Below, in pieces: positions 18,064-27,926 of a stretch of 64,000 nt of DNA. The DNA comes from an uncultured Alphaproteobacteria bacterium (lineage in GTDB: Bacteria; Pseudomonadota; Alphaproteobacteria; RF32; CAG-239): positions 450,842 through 514,841 of the forward strand of contig CAKQUE010000001.1 of assembly GCA_934277435.1 (NCBI GenBank). The letters run 5' to 3'. A model generated the notes under the pieces. That model was not told the origin of the DNA. It saw only the letters and a program-made list of their open reading frames with translations, and ran no database searches. Position 1 is the first letter of the stretch. Each line of letters starts with the position of its first letter. The position numbers and the translations under genes were made by a program.

Positions 18064-19728
18064 ATGTTAAGTACCAGCATATTTTATTCAGGTTACAACA
18101 TCTTGTTTGGTGTTTTGTCGCTGTTTATTGGTTTGGCGTCGGTTTTTATGGTTAAAACGGCAAAGGAATTCAAAGGGTTGTTTTTGTTTCAGTTTGGCGG
18201 TTTGTGTGTTGTGCTGATAACCTATTTAAGTTCTAATGAGCATGTGTTGTATAAAATCGGCTTAAATTTTAATTTGGTTGCGTTTGTGCAGATGATTTTG
18301 GCTTTGCTGACATCGGTGATTTGGATAAACGCAGCGTCGGAATTGCAAAATAATCAGCCAGCCAACCGCGAAGTTTTGACTTTTTATCTTTCTTTGTGTT
18401 TGATTGGTGGTCTCTATTATTCTTTTTATAACTATAATCAAAGCGAAGCCAATATGTTTAATGCGGCTCTAATGTTGCTGGGGCTGTTTTTATTTTTGAT
18501 AACGGCGGTTTATAGAGTGGTAAAAAACTTTAATCTGGGCAATTTTTTGCTGTTTTGCTCGATATTTATGCTTTTTGGAAAATTGGTGGTTTCGGCTTAT
18601 TTCTTTAAATACAATTGGCTGAATCTTAATATTTTCAATTGGTTCTGGATTTATGTTTTTACAGCGGCGGTTATTTTTATCAAAATAGAGTTGCAGCAGC
18701 AGGAATTGCAAAAAAGCTGGAATGCAATAGACAAGCTTAATTTACAGATGGCGGCAATGATTGACTCGTCGCCGTTCCCGATTGTGATATCAAAAATCAC
18801 GGGCGACAAACTTTTGTTGATAAATAACAAAGCCGGCGAACTGTTTGGAATCACCAAAAAAGAGTGCGGGTATTTTAAGCTGAAAGACTTTTTTGTTGAT
18901 GAAGAGAATCGCAATAATTTTTTTGAACAGCTTGAAAAAAATCATGAAGTGCAGGATTTTGATTTGATGGTGTGCAATTTGATTAATTCTTCGCCGTTTT
19001 GGCTTTCGGTTTCGGCCAAGGCCATAGAATATAACAACGAAATGGCGCTTTATATGGCTTTTCAAAACATAACTTTACGCAAAGCGCGCGAAACGTCTTT
19101 ACAATTTCAAGCTGAAAGAGATCCTTTGACTTTAGCTTGGAACCGCCGCCATTTTGAAAAAATTGTGCCGGAGCGCATAAAAGAAACAATCAAAAGGTCG
19201 CAGAATTTCAGTTTGTTGATGCTCGACGCCGACAAGTTTAAAAATGTAAATGACACTTACGGACACAAAACAGGTGATAAAGTTTTGATAGAGTTGGTTG
19301 CTTGCTGTCAGAATGATTTGCGCGAAGATGATATTGTCTGCAGGTTTGGCGGCGAGGAGTTTATGGTCTATTTGGACAATACCAACACTCATTCGGCGCT
19401 GGTGGTGGCAGAGCGTTTGCGCCAGAGTATCGCCAACTTGGAAGTGGAAGGTGAAAACGGTGAAAAAGTTCATTTTACGGTTAGTATCGGCGTGGTGTCG
19501 TCTGAGCAAACAGTCAGCCTAGATGTTTTGCTGCGGCAGGTTGATGATGCCATGTATTTGGCTAAAAACAACGGTCGCAATCGGGTAGAAATTTATGATG
19601 AACAAAAAGTAAAACAGATTATGAAAAAGAAAACTTCCAGCAAAAGCCGAAATATTCACCCTGTTTTTCAAAATGAAGAAACAGAAGAAATTTCTTTGTT
19701 GGATAATTATGAAAATAAAATTTTGTGA
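18064..19728 (+). CDS. Membrane diguanylate cyclase with PAS domain
   Basis: Makes cyclic di-GMP. It has 554 residues. About seven membrane helices occupy 1-210, followed by a PAS domain (about 228-345, SSPFPIVISKITGDKLLLINNKAGELFGI) and a GGDEF domain (about 355-515). The active site GGEEF is intact, and five residues before it lies RxxD (REDD), a proper inhibitory I-site, so feedback inhibition by c-di-GMP is expected. No EAL domain is present. The C-terminal 40 residues are polar and lysine-rich. The gene is followed after 7 bp by a methyltransferase gene. A link with pilus control in the same window is possible but unproven. Confidence 0.9.
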   Translation: MLSTSIFYSGYNILFGVLSLFIGLASVFMVKTAKEFKGLFLFQFGGLCVVLITYLSSNEHVLYKIGLNFNLVAFVQMILALLTSVIWINAASELQNNQPANREVLTFYLSLCLIGGLYYSFYNYNQSEANMFNAALMLLGLFLFLITAVYRVVKNFNLGNFLLFCSIFMLFGKLVVSAYFFKYNWLNLNIFNWFWIYVFTAAVIFIKIELQQQELQKSWNAIDKLNLQMAAMIDSSPFPIVISKITGDKLLLINNKAGELFGITKKECGYFKLKDFFVDEENRNNFFEQLEKNHEVQDFDLMVCNLINSSPFWLSVSAKAIEYNNEMALYMAFQNITLRKARETSLQFQAERDPLTLAWNRRHFEKIVPERIKETIKRSQNFSLLMLDADKFKNVNDTYGHKTGDKVLIELVACCQNDLREDDIVCRFGGEEFMVYLDNTNTHSALVVAERLRQSIANLEVEGENGEKVHFTVSIGVVSSEQTVSLDVLLRQVDDAMYLAKNNGRNRVEIYDEQKVKQIMKKKTSSKSRNIHPVFQNEETEEISLLDNYENKIL

Positions 19729-19735
19729 GGAAAAA

Positions 19736-20872
19736 ATGAGTTGTCAATACCAGCAAATTTGCGGCGGCTGTCCTTATCGCAATTTGGATTTTGCAGATTA
19801 TAAAAAACTGAAAATAGAACAATTTGAAAGAGTTTTGAAACAGATAAATCAAGACAAGATAGCGGCCGGCGAGGCGGTTTTTGTGGCTGATGGAACAAGA
19901 CGCCGCGCTGAATTGGCTTTTAAGCACAACCGCGGCAATTTGGTGCTGGGTTTTAATGAAAGCAAAAGCCATGAGCTGATAAATGTGGAGGAATGTCCGT
20001 TGCTGACCGCAAAAATAAACAGTCTTATTCCGCAGCTGCGTACGTTTTTGACTGAATTTTGCAATATCAAAGTTTCTGAAAAACTCAAAAATAAAAAGTT
20101 TCGCACTTATAACATTGGCAGCGGTGATATTTGGCTGACCGAGGCGGTGAACGGCGTTGATATGCTGCTGGAGATAAATGAATCTTTGAGTTTGGAACAT
20201 CGCATGGCTTTGTGCGATTTTGCCAATGGCACGGCGGATATAGCTAGAATTTCAGTGCAAATCGGCGCAGGCAAGCCGGAAACGGTGATTGAAAAAAGCC
20301 GTCCGTATTTGAATATTGGCGGCTATCAAGTGTTTATACCGGCAGGGACGTTTTTGCAAGCTTCAAACGCCGGTGAGCAGGCATTGATAAACTTGGTGCT
20401 GAAATATATTGGCGATACGCAGGGCAATATAGCCGATTTGTTTTGTGGAGTGGGGACGTTTTCGTATCCGTTGGCGGCGAATCCTAAAAATAAGATTACG
20501 GCGATTGATTCTTCAGAAGAACTTTTGGCTGGTTTTCAAAAATCGGTTAATCACAACACTATTCCAAATATTAAAATTTGCCGTAAAAATTTGTTTAAAT
20601 ATCCGCTGGATAGTAATGAGTTAAAAGGTTTTGAGATTGTGGTGTTTGACCCTCCGCGCGCCGGAGCTGCCGCCCAAACTGCGCAGATAGCCGCGGTGCC
20701 TGATGAAAATAAGCCGCAAAAAGTCATTGCCGTGTCATGTAATCCGCACACGTTTGTAAATGATGCAAACACATTGATTTCTGGCGGATATCGTATTATA
20801 GAGGTAACACTCGTTGACCAATTTGTGTATTCAACTCACAGTGAATTGGTTGCTTTATTTGAAAAACTATAG
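19736..20872 (+). CDS. RNA 5-methyluridine methyltransferase (RlmD/TrmA family)
   Basis: SAM-dependent uracil-C5 methyltransferase of the RumA/TrmA family. It has 378 residues. The start at 19736 is preferred over an in-frame ATG 21 codons earlier, because GTGAGGAAAAA precedes it and the earlier stretch lies inside the cyclase gene. An iron-sulfur motif opens the protein (C3, C9 and C12 in MSCQYQQICGGCPY, with a fourth Cys in EECPLL). The SAM site is IADLFCGVGTFSYPLA, followed by FDPPRAG and the catalytic nucleophile in VSCNPHTF. The iron-sulfur cluster favours the 23S rRNA enzymes (RlmD/RlmC) over TrmA. The TRAM domain is absent. Confidence 0.87.
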   Translation: MSCQYQQICGGCPYRNLDFADYKKLKIEQFERVLKQINQDKIAAGEAVFVADGTRRRAELAFKHNRGNLVLGFNESKSHELINVEECPLLTAKINSLIPQLRTFLTEFCNIKVSEKLKNKKFRTYNIGSGDIWLTEAVNGVDMLLEINESLSLEHRMALCDFANGTADIARISVQIGAGKPETVIEKSRPYLNIGGYQVFIPAGTFLQASNAGEQALINLVLKYIGDTQGNIADLFCGVGTFSYPLAANPKNKITAIDSSEELLAGFQKSVNHNTIPNIKICRKNLFKYPLDSNELKGFEIVVFDPPRAGAAAQTAQIAAVPDENKPQKVIAVSCNPHTFVNDANTLISGGYRIIEVTLVDQFVYSTHSELVALFEKL

Positions 20873-20881
20873 GAGAAAAAA

Positions 20882-22846
20882 ATGAATACAGAACAGCATA
20901 AATTACAGCAAATGGCAAACGCTATTCGCTTTTTGAGCGCTGAAGCCATAGAAAAAGCAAAATCCGGACACCCCGGAATGCCGCTTGGCATGGCCGATGT
21001 TGCCGCCGTTTTATTTGGCAGATATATAAAAATTAATCCGGCTGCTCCGCGTTGGTTTGACCGCGACCGTTTTGTTTTGTCGGCGGGGCATGGCTCTATG
21101 CTCTTGTATTCACTGTTTTATTTGTTGGGCTATAGCGACATTACTTTAGACGATATCAAAAACTTCCGTCAATTGGGTTCTAAAACCGCCGGACATCCTG
21201 AATACGGACATTTAGCCGGTATTGATATGACAACCGGACCTTTGGGACAAGGTATTTCTTCTGCTGTCGGCATGGCTTTGGCCGAGCGCCGCATCAACGC
21301 CGAATTTGGCGATAATTTATGCAATCACTACACCTATGTTATGTGCGGTGACGGCTGCTTGATGGAAGGTATTTCCGAAGAGGCTATTTCGCTTGCCGGC
21401 TTATGGAAATTGAACAAGCTGATTGTATTTTGGGATAACAACAACATTACGATTGATGGCACGGTAGATATGGCCAACGGCACAGACCAAATTGCGCGTT
21501 TCAAAGCGGTTGGCTGGAACACCATTAGCGTGGATGGCCGCAACTATGAAGAAATTGCCGCCGCTATTGAACAGGCGCAAAAATCCGACAAGCCGACTTT
21601 GATTGCCTGCAAAACAACCATTGGTTTTGGCGCTCCGCACAAGCAAGGAACTTCAAAAGTTCACGGTTCGCCGTTGGGTGCTGAGGAATTGGAAGCTATG
21701 CGGCAAAATTTGGGCTGGACGGCGGCTCCGTTTGAAGTTCCGACCGAAATCATGGCGGCTTGGCGCGCTGCCGGTCAGCGTTCGGCGGCTCAATATGCCG
21801 AATGGCAGAAAAACGCTGAAAACAATCAAAAATTTGCGGACTATGTTAATGACAGACTGCCTGAAAATTGGAATAAAGATTTAAATGAGCTGAAAAAGAA
21901 AACCATTAAAGAGCAAACGGCAGTTGCCACCCGCAAGGCTTCGCAGCTTTGCTTGGAAAACATTATGGGGCGTATTCCGCAAGTTATCGGCGGTTCTGCC
22001 GATTTGGCGGCGTCTAATTTAACCTTTGTCAATGGTATGAAGACAATCACTGCCGCCGACTATGACGGCAACAATGTTATGTATGGTATTCGCGAGCACG
22101 CCATGGGGGCAATTATGAACGGCATGGCTCTGCACGGCGGTGTTATTCCATATGGAGGAACATTCTTTGTGTTCTCTGACTATTTGCGTCCGTCCATGCG
22201 CTTGGCGGCGCTGATGGGGTTGCGCGTGGTCTATGTTTTGACGCATGATTCTATTGGTGTGGGCGAAGATGGTCCGACGCACCAGCCGGTTGAACATCTG
22301 GCTTCGTATCGCGCGATGCCGAACATATACACTTTCCGCCCGTGCGATGTGGTTGAAACAGCCGAAGCGTGGGAAATTGCCTTGGAAAGCGAAAAAACTC
22401 CGAGCATTTTGGCGCTTTCACGCCAGAGCGTGCCTACTTTGCGCACGGATTCCGCCGAAAACTTGAGCAAACGCGGCGGCTATGTTATTTCTAAGGCGCA
22501 GCGTGAACCGCAAGCGACGATTATTGCCACCGGCACCGAGGTTTCTTTGGCTGTGGAAGCGCAAAAGCAACTGCGAGAAAGCGGAATAGAAGTAAATGTG
22601 GTTTCTATGCCTTGCTGCGAATTGTTTGACCAGCAGCCGGAAGACTATAAACGTTCGGTATTGGGTAAAGCTCCGAGAGTTGCCGTTGAGGCGGCCGCCG
22701 TTTATGGTTGGGAGCGTTATACAGGCTCCAGCGAAAATGTGATTGGCTTGAATAGCTTTGGAGCTTCGGGAAAAGGTGAAGAAGTTTATAAACACTTTGA
22801 CATTACGGTTGAAAATGTGGTAAACAAAGTTAAAGACTTAATTTAA
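20882..22846 (+). CDS. tkt: Transketolase
   Basis: Thiamine-diphosphate enzyme of the non-oxidative pentose phosphate pathway. It has 654 residues. Visible features: the N-terminal KSGHPGMPLGMAD, the ThDP motif GDGCLMEGISEEA to WDNNNITIDG, the HGSPLG loop with its histidine, the pyrimidine domain GIREHAMGAIMNG, and the substrate-binding DSIGVGEDGPTHQPVEHL. AGGAGAAAAA precedes the ATG, and the gene lies 9 bp after the methyltransferase gene. It is closed by a hairpin terminator. Confidence 0.97.
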   Translation: MNTEQHKLQQMANAIRFLSAEAIEKAKSGHPGMPLGMADVAAVLFGRYIKINPAAPRWFDRDRFVLSAGHGSMLLYSLFYLLGYSDITLDDIKNFRQLGSKTAGHPEYGHLAGIDMTTGPLGQGISSAVGMALAERRINAEFGDNLCNHYTYVMCGDGCLMEGISEEAISLAGLWKLNKLIVFWDNNNITIDGTVDMANGTDQIARFKAVGWNTISVDGRNYEEIAAAIEQAQKSDKPTLIACKTTIGFGAPHKQGTSKVHGSPLGAEELEAMRQNLGWTAAPFEVPTEIMAAWRAAGQRSAAQYAEWQKNAENNQKFADYVNDRLPENWNKDLNELKKKTIKEQTAVATRKASQLCLENIMGRIPQVIGGSADLAASNLTFVNGMKTITAADYDGNNVMYGIREHAMGAIMNGMALHGGVIPYGGTFFVFSDYLRPSMRLAALMGLRVVYVLTHDSIGVGEDGPTHQPVEHLASYRAMPNIYTFRPCDVVETAEAWEIALESEKTPSILALSRQSVPTLRTDSAENLSKRGGYVISKAQREPQATIIATGTEVSLAVEAQKQLRESGIEVNVVSMPCCELFDQQPEDYKRSVLGKAPRVAVEAAAVYGWERYTGSSENVIGLNSFGASGKGEEVYKHFDITVENVVNKVKDLI

Positions 22847-22869
22847 GTCTTTATTACTTGATGTTGAAA

Positions 22870-22917
22870 AGCACCTTGTTCTTTTTATGAGAGCAGGGTG
22901 TTTTTTTGTTATGGAGT
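22870..22917 (+). terminator. Terminator after tkt
   Basis: Stem AGCACCTTGTTCT / AGAGCAGGGTGTT with G-T pairs, followed by seven T. It lies about 25 bp after the transketolase stop. Confidence 0.8.
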
Positions 22918-22975
22918 TGAAAGAATGGTTTTAGTTATTTAGGGGTGGTGCTTTTAGTTGTAGGTTTAAAAAGCA

Positions 22976-23004
22976 AAACACAGGTTTTTAAGCCTGTGTT
23001 TTTC
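22976..23004. terminator. Terminator of the PilV-like gene
   Basis: Stem AACACAGG / CCTGTGTT flanked by A on one side and T on the other. It lies just downstream of the minus-strand gene ending at 23028 and faces tkt. Confidence 0.7.
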
Positions 23005-23027
23005 GGTTGCCATCTGCTCCTTTCCGC

Positions 23028-26000
23028 TTACCAAACTTCATCATATTTCAAGTTCGGGTCGTTAAGACGTTTTATATAACTATCCTCATCGTCTTCTTTA
23101 TATTTTTTATAATTACTTGGTTGCGTATTTTTTGGATTGCTCATATAGTTTAATTTATCAATATATGATTCGTAGTTTACTCCTCCTCTACCGCTATACA
23201 AGTTTGTGCGGTCGAAATAACAGTATACCGTAGCGTAACCTTCCAAAGTGTAAGGCATCACAGGAAATACATTCCAAGAAAACTTGTTTTCAAGAGGTTT
23301 TACATGAGTAACAGGATTTTCTTTGAGAATAGACATATAGAGAGCATTTTTATAAAGAAATCCCATTGTTGTGGCCCAGCCTTGAGCATAACCAGTGTCT
23401 GTACCATCTGAAGTTAGTTTTTGTACTCCAGATTTTAACCATGTACTTTGCTGAACAGTTAAAGGAGTGATAGGGGCAACAAGAGTTTTGCCATCTGATT
23501 TTTTTAATTCATTTGAAGCTAATACATATTTGGCAGTGCTGATACCGGATAATTCACTGACATTTGCTTTAGCGTTTGATAGGTTTAAGGCACTATTATT
23601 TATAGAAACATTCATGCTTCCACTTGCTGATTCAATAGCCACTGTTTCATATTTAGGTCTTTGCCCTTGTACAGTAAGAGCATATTGTTCATCTTGAACT
23701 TTTTCTGGTAATACATAATATTTACCTTGATTATCGGTCTGTAATGATCCGGATATACCTGTTTCAAAGCTAGCAGGAGTAAGGGTGATAACACGTCCAT
23801 ATCCAGGTGGGCATTGAGGAGCTGGTACTACGCCCATAAATGGCGAAGCCCATGATTTACCAAAATCAATAGATTTACCTAGTGCTAAATATGTTTTGTT
23901 ATCTATTTCAATTTTATCTTTATTATAAGTTTTGGGCCATGTTTTGAACTCTAAGTCATCATTTGTATATTCAAGAAAAGTGTTGTTTACCACATAGATA
24001 CCTTTATTGATAAAGTCTGGCAGAATATCGCTCAAACGAGCGCCGCCGCGGGTAGTCAGCTTGATATCGTGCATAACAGAGGTATAGGCTGGGTTGACCA
24101 TATAAGTATCGTAGCGCTTTACATCTTCTCCTTTAGTTTCATAACTTTGTAATTCAGCTGTTGTAACCAGTTGCGGAACAGTGGCGCCGTCTGCGCCGTT
24201 TGTTGGGTTGTTGGCAACCAAGCGGGAGGCGACAAGCACACCATTGCCTTCGTATGCATTTTTAGTGCTAGGGGTTTTAGCTGAAGGAATATCTTTTTCA
24301 CCATGAACTTCTACATAACCTTTGCGAATATAAATAGTACCAGGGTCAACATTACCTTTCGTCTCAGAGTTATTTATATTTCTGTTTGTTGCGTCTGTAG
24401 CTCCTTGGTCAATATAAACGATGTTAGTATATTGGTTGTTTTTACCTTCTGAATTAATTCCACCCGTAAGATAAGGGGCGATATTTACACCGGCGTTTTG
24501 GTTAAATTGTCCAACAGAAATATAATACTGTTTATATGGATTACTACTAGTACCTAGAGCTTCTTCACCTGTAGCTTCATTGCCTAATAATATGTTACCG
24601 TGCATAGTAATATTATATGCGTGATTATATCCTGTATCGCTGATTTTTGTTTTGTCATCAAAATGTTTACTATCTGGATCTGCAGGATCTGAAGCAAAGG
24701 TATTTTTATAGGCATTGTTGCCAGAACTGTCATTTGGGCGTACACTAAATATCATTTTATTTGCCGTACTTCGTTTTTGCGCGGATCTTATATTAAAGTT
24801 TGCGCCCTCTAGGTCAATAGAACCAGATTTGAACAAAGTACGGGTGTCTGTTGGTGTAACAGTGTTACCCTTGTCGTCGATAGAGTTTCTGCCACTAATG
24901 GTTAACTGTTTATCTAGCATTTTCATTTGCATATCATCGTTGCGGAGGAGCAAGGTGTTTTCGATCAAAGAAGTGCCATTATCTTTGGTATCATACAAGT
25001 TGTTTCCTGACGCTTGAATTAATGTAGTTTTACCGCTGGCAGCCAGATTATTTGTCCCAGTTATATTCACATTATTATCGCTTGTTATTCTAACATTGTC
25101 GGTTCCGTATATATCAATATCAGTCCCCTTTAATTTTGCAGCACCATAATGTGTACTATTAGTCGCTGACTCTGGTGTATGGGTAAAACTCAAGCCGGCA
25201 GCGGCAGTATCTATATCATCATCACCTTTGTCTCCAACTGTTATAATAATTGAATTAGTTTTAAAATCTGCTCTAGTAGGAAAGACACTAGTGCTAGCTG
25301 GATCTTTAATTAGAACACCGTCTTTATCTGCTGTTAGCCATTTACCCCTACTGTCTATAGCTTCTGAACCGGCTTCTAGCGTTGCAACACGTAAATTTTG
25401 TGTATCAAGCTGATTAGTGCTCAGTAAAGCATCAACGTATGTGTTTGCGCCAATTTTAACGGGAAATAGAGGTGTTGAACGAGGATCTTCATATTTAGGT
25501 GCCTCTAGTGGGGCAGGTCGAGATGGCCTATAATGTGGTCCACTAGGAGTAGATGGAGGCATTCTTTTTGTTACCATATTCCAACCATTTTCCATTATAT
25601 GAAGTTTGCCATATTTGCTCCCAACCATTGTGGGTTCACCTCGGATTAAAGAACTGTTATTGTCCAGCGCACCTATTTTAACTTCTGACCAAGCAGGGCC
25701 TGTGCCGTCGTCATTGAGTTTGGAGGCTAAATTAACATCCATAAGGTTGGTCAACGAGCCGTCGGCGCGGGTGTTTCCTTCGGTATCAACACTAAAATGA
25801 TAATCACTATTGCCATTATCCGCAATTGTGTAGCGTCCAAAACTTAAACTATCCGTATCGGCTTTAAATAACTGTCCCGCCGCAATCAAGCTGCCGTGGA
25901 TATAGGCGTTGGGGTTGGCCGCTTCAGGGGCCACATACAAACCATAGTCGCCGGTTTCAACCTGTTTTCCAGCATCATTTGTGGTTTGCGGTCCATGATT

Positions 26001-26804
26001 GGCTCCCACAATCAAACTTTTAATATTGCGGATGCTCCATGGTCCGGTTGCAGCATGATACACATCTTCGGTTGACGTATTCGGTCCGCCCATATAAAGG
26101 TCGGTGCGCATGGTGTTTTTCCACTGCCCTCTGTCATCTCCGGCGTCTTTACCACGCTGCAGGTATTTGGTGTAGTCCATTTCATTGCCGGCCGAAGCGC
26201 TGATGGTGTCAGCCGAAGCGGTCACAATGGAATATTTGTTGGCAGAGTTAAAGTTTTTGGTATAGTCTTCTCCTGATAGTTCCCAAATACCGCCAATACC
26301 GCGGGCTTTGTTGGTGTCGGTAACATAACCGCCGTTGGAGCCAATCAAGGCGGCAATACGAGATGTTCGCTCTTGGCCAATGCCGTCATTTTCAGTCATT
26401 CTGGCTGGAAACAGCATTAAAGTGGTCAGGTTGTTACTACCCTCTGGTCGAGATACCGAAAGTTGAATATTTGCGCCGTCATAGTTATAAAGAGCATGGT
26501 TAATGTCAAAACCATATGGCAAATAAGCTTCTAAATCATCTATGTTTAATTTACGGCTGGTCTCATTGTTTTTTACCATATCGCCCAAAATGGTGGAATA
26601 GTTGGCAGACACATAGTCATTGGCCGCCGCGGTGATGGTGCGGATTGTGGCCGCGGTGTTGATGTCTTCCACCTCCATGGTGCGTTCTGCCGACTTTTTA
26701 TACATGGTCGGAGTTACAACGGCGATAAGCCCCAGCATGGCAAGGGCTTCAATCATCAAGCCGCCTCGCTGCAGGATAGATTTGTTAAAATTACGGCGTT
26801 TCAT
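23028..26804 (-). CDS. Giant PilV-like type IV pilin-domain protein
   Basis: 1258 residues. The start at 26804 is set by TTATAGGAGAAAACAG directly before the ATG; an earlier in-frame ATG lacks a ribosome site. The N-terminus is a type III/IV prepilin signal: basic leader, glycine pair in QRGG, then LMIEALAMLGLIAVVTPTMY, with Glu at +4 to +5 of the mature protein and a hydrophobic helix. The rest is an Asn/Thr/Ser/Gly-rich stalk with beta-solenoid-like stretches (IDIYGTDNVRITSDNNVNITGT). The C-terminal 250 residues contain the only cysteines (QCPPGYGR, YCYF) and may be a head domain. Best analogy is PilV of IncI-type thin pili, a tip adhesin. No inverted segment typical of a shufflon was seen. 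Confidence 0.72.
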   Translation of the reverse strand: MKRRNFNKSILQRGGLMIEALAMLGLIAVVTPTMYKKSAERTMEVEDINTAATIRTITAAANDYVSANYSTILGDMVKNNETSRKLNIDDLEAYLPYGFDINHALYNYDGANIQLSVSRPEGSNNLTTLMLFPARMTENDGIGQERTSRIAALIGSNGGYVTDTNKARGIGGIWELSGEDYTKNFNSANKYSIVTASADTISASAGNEMDYTKYLQRGKDAGDDRGQWKNTMRTDLYMGGPNTSTEDVYHAATGPWSIRNIKSLIVGANHGPQTTNDAGKQVETGDYGLYVAPEAANPNAYIHGSLIAAGQLFKADTDSLSFGRYTIADNGNSDYHFSVDTEGNTRADGSLTNLMDVNLASKLNDDGTGPAWSEVKIGALDNNSSLIRGEPTMVGSKYGKLHIMENGWNMVTKRMPPSTPSGPHYRPSRPAPLEAPKYEDPRSTPLFPVKIGANTYVDALLSTNQLDTQNLRVATLEAGSEAIDSRGKWLTADKDGVLIKDPASTSVFPTRADFKTNSIIITVGDKGDDDIDTAAAGLSFTHTPESATNSTHYGAAKLKGTDIDIYGTDNVRITSDNNVNITGTNNLAASGKTTLIQASGNNLYDTKDNGTSLIENTLLLRNDDMQMKMLDKQLTISGRNSIDDKGNTVTPTDTRTLFKSGSIDLEGANFNIRSAQKRSTANKMIFSVRPNDSSGNNAYKNTFASDPADPDSKHFDDKTKISDTGYNHAYNITMHGNILLGNEATGEEALGTSSNPYKQYYISVGQFNQNAGVNIAPYLTGGINSEGKNNQYTNIVYIDQGATDATNRNINNSETKGNVDPGTIYIRKGYVEVHGEKDIPSAKTPSTKNAYEGNGVLVASRLVANNPTNGADGATVPQLVTTAELQSYETKGEDVKRYDTYMVNPAYTSVMHDIKLTTRGGARLSDILPDFINKGIYVVNNTFLEYTNDDLEFKTWPKTYNKDKIEIDNKTYLALGKSIDFGKSWASPFMGVVPAPQCPPGYGRVITLTPASFETGISGSLQTDNQGKYYVLPEKVQDEQYALTVQGQRPKYETVAIESASGSMNVSINNSALNLSNAKANVSELSGISTAKYVLASNELKKSDGKTLVAPITPLTVQQSTWLKSGVQKLTSDGTDTGYAQGWATTMGFLYKNALYMSILKENPVTHVKPLENKFSWNVFPVMPYTLEGYATVYCYFDRTNLYSGRGGVNYESYIDKLNYMSNPKNTQPSNYKKYKEDDEDSYIKRLNDPNLKYDEVW

Positions 26805-26826
26805 CTGTTTTCTCCTATAAAAAGTC

Positions 26827-27771
26827 TTAATTGTTATTGGCATTTTTCTTCAAACCACTGCAGTGTCCGCCAATATCGCTTGTTTTGAATTTTTCTGCCG
26901 AAAACATACACGGCAAAGACACCTGTTGCCCAGCTGCATTTTGCACTTTACTTACGCAAATTTCTTTAAATTTTTCGTCTGAATGAACTATGTCAGAAAC
27001 CGGAAGATGCAATGCTATATATTTGTTGCGGCTGGAGTCGTTGATATGATATTTTCCGTCTTCTTTTTTGTTGCTGTATGTTCCGTCATCTTGTTTTTTG
27101 TATTCATTTTTAGTTACGGTTTTGTCATATAGTGTTTGGACGGAAGAACGTCCGACAAGATAGCATTTATTATTGGCGCAATACATCCAACCAGTATTTT
27201 TTATGCCATGCAAGTCTTTGGCTAAATAGTTTGAAAAAGACGGAACCGGAGCAGAAATTTTTACCACTGTTCCAGGGGAGTCTTCTGTTTGGGTATCCGG
27301 TAAAGTTACGGAATATGCGGTTTTAGATATCCAGCGCTCATCAATTTGAGAAAAAGAAAATAAATAGCGGTACGCTTGGATTTCACTTCCGTCTGGTAAG
27401 CGTCTAACTGCGTTGCACTTTGTCAGCGCCGCCCCTTCTTCACGCAAATCTCTGTCAAAACAATAAATTCCATGATAAATCGTGCTGTTACTTTTGCTAT
27501 AGCCAATGGGGAGATTGCTGGCTAAACTTGTGTAGCCCAAATTTTCCAAAAGATGTTCTGGAATTGGAATTATTTTGTTATCATATCTGCTGAATCTATC
27601 TAAAACCTCGCATTCGGCTGTGCGGAAATAACCCATGTGTTCTGCCCGAAAGCGGTTGATGAATGTAGAGGCTTTTATTTCAGTAAAAACGCTGGCCTTA
27701 TCTTCACGCGGAGACGTGTTGAAAAAGCTCAACGCTACCATAATTGTTGCCAATAAAATCCAAATATACAT
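26827..27771 (-). CDS. Membrane-anchored protein partnered with the PilV-like pilin
   Basis: 314 residues, not recognised. A hydrophobic N-terminus (MYIWILLATIMVALSFF) could be an uncleaved anchor or signal; the remainder is extracytoplasmic in composition with eight cysteines (e.g. ECEVL, YCFDR, CNAV, YCANNKCYLV, ICVSK, LPCMF, GHCSGL). It ends 22 bp before the PilV-like gene and is on the same strand, so the two form an operon. GAGGGAAGACT precedes its ATG. A role as chaperone or minor subunit of the PilV-like protein is an inference from position only. The 155 bp upstream, facing the Nudix gene, hold no clear feature except a TATACT box close to the start. Confidence 0.72.
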   Translation of the reverse strand: MYIWILLATIMVALSFFNTSPREDKASVFTEIKASTFINRFRAEHMGYFRTAECEVLDRFSRYDNKIIPIPEHLLENLGYTSLASNLPIGYSKSNSTIYHGIYCFDRDLREEGAALTKCNAVRRLPDGSEIQAYRYLFSFSQIDERWISKTAYSVTLPDTQTEDSPGTVVKISAPVPSFSNYLAKDLHGIKNTGWMYCANNKCYLVGRSSVQTLYDKTVTKNEYKKQDDGTYSNKKEDGKYHINDSSRNKYIALHLPVSDIVHSDEKFKEICVSKVQNAAGQQVSLPCMFSAEKFKTSDIGGHCSGLKKNANNN

Positions 27772-27926
27772 AGTCTTCCCTCAGTATACGCATTGTTTCT
27801 ACTATCAAATTAACACAAAAAACAACTCAAAACCAGCATATTTTAACAATATTGCCGATTCTTCACATTTTTGTAACAATTTATAGCATGGGGCTGTAAA
27901 TATTTGGTTAAAAGGCTGAGGGAAAA

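Noticed and set aside
23028..26804. PilV shufflon
   Set aside because: No recombinase gene beside it and no repeated inverted sfx-like sites or partial alternative C-termini were seen.
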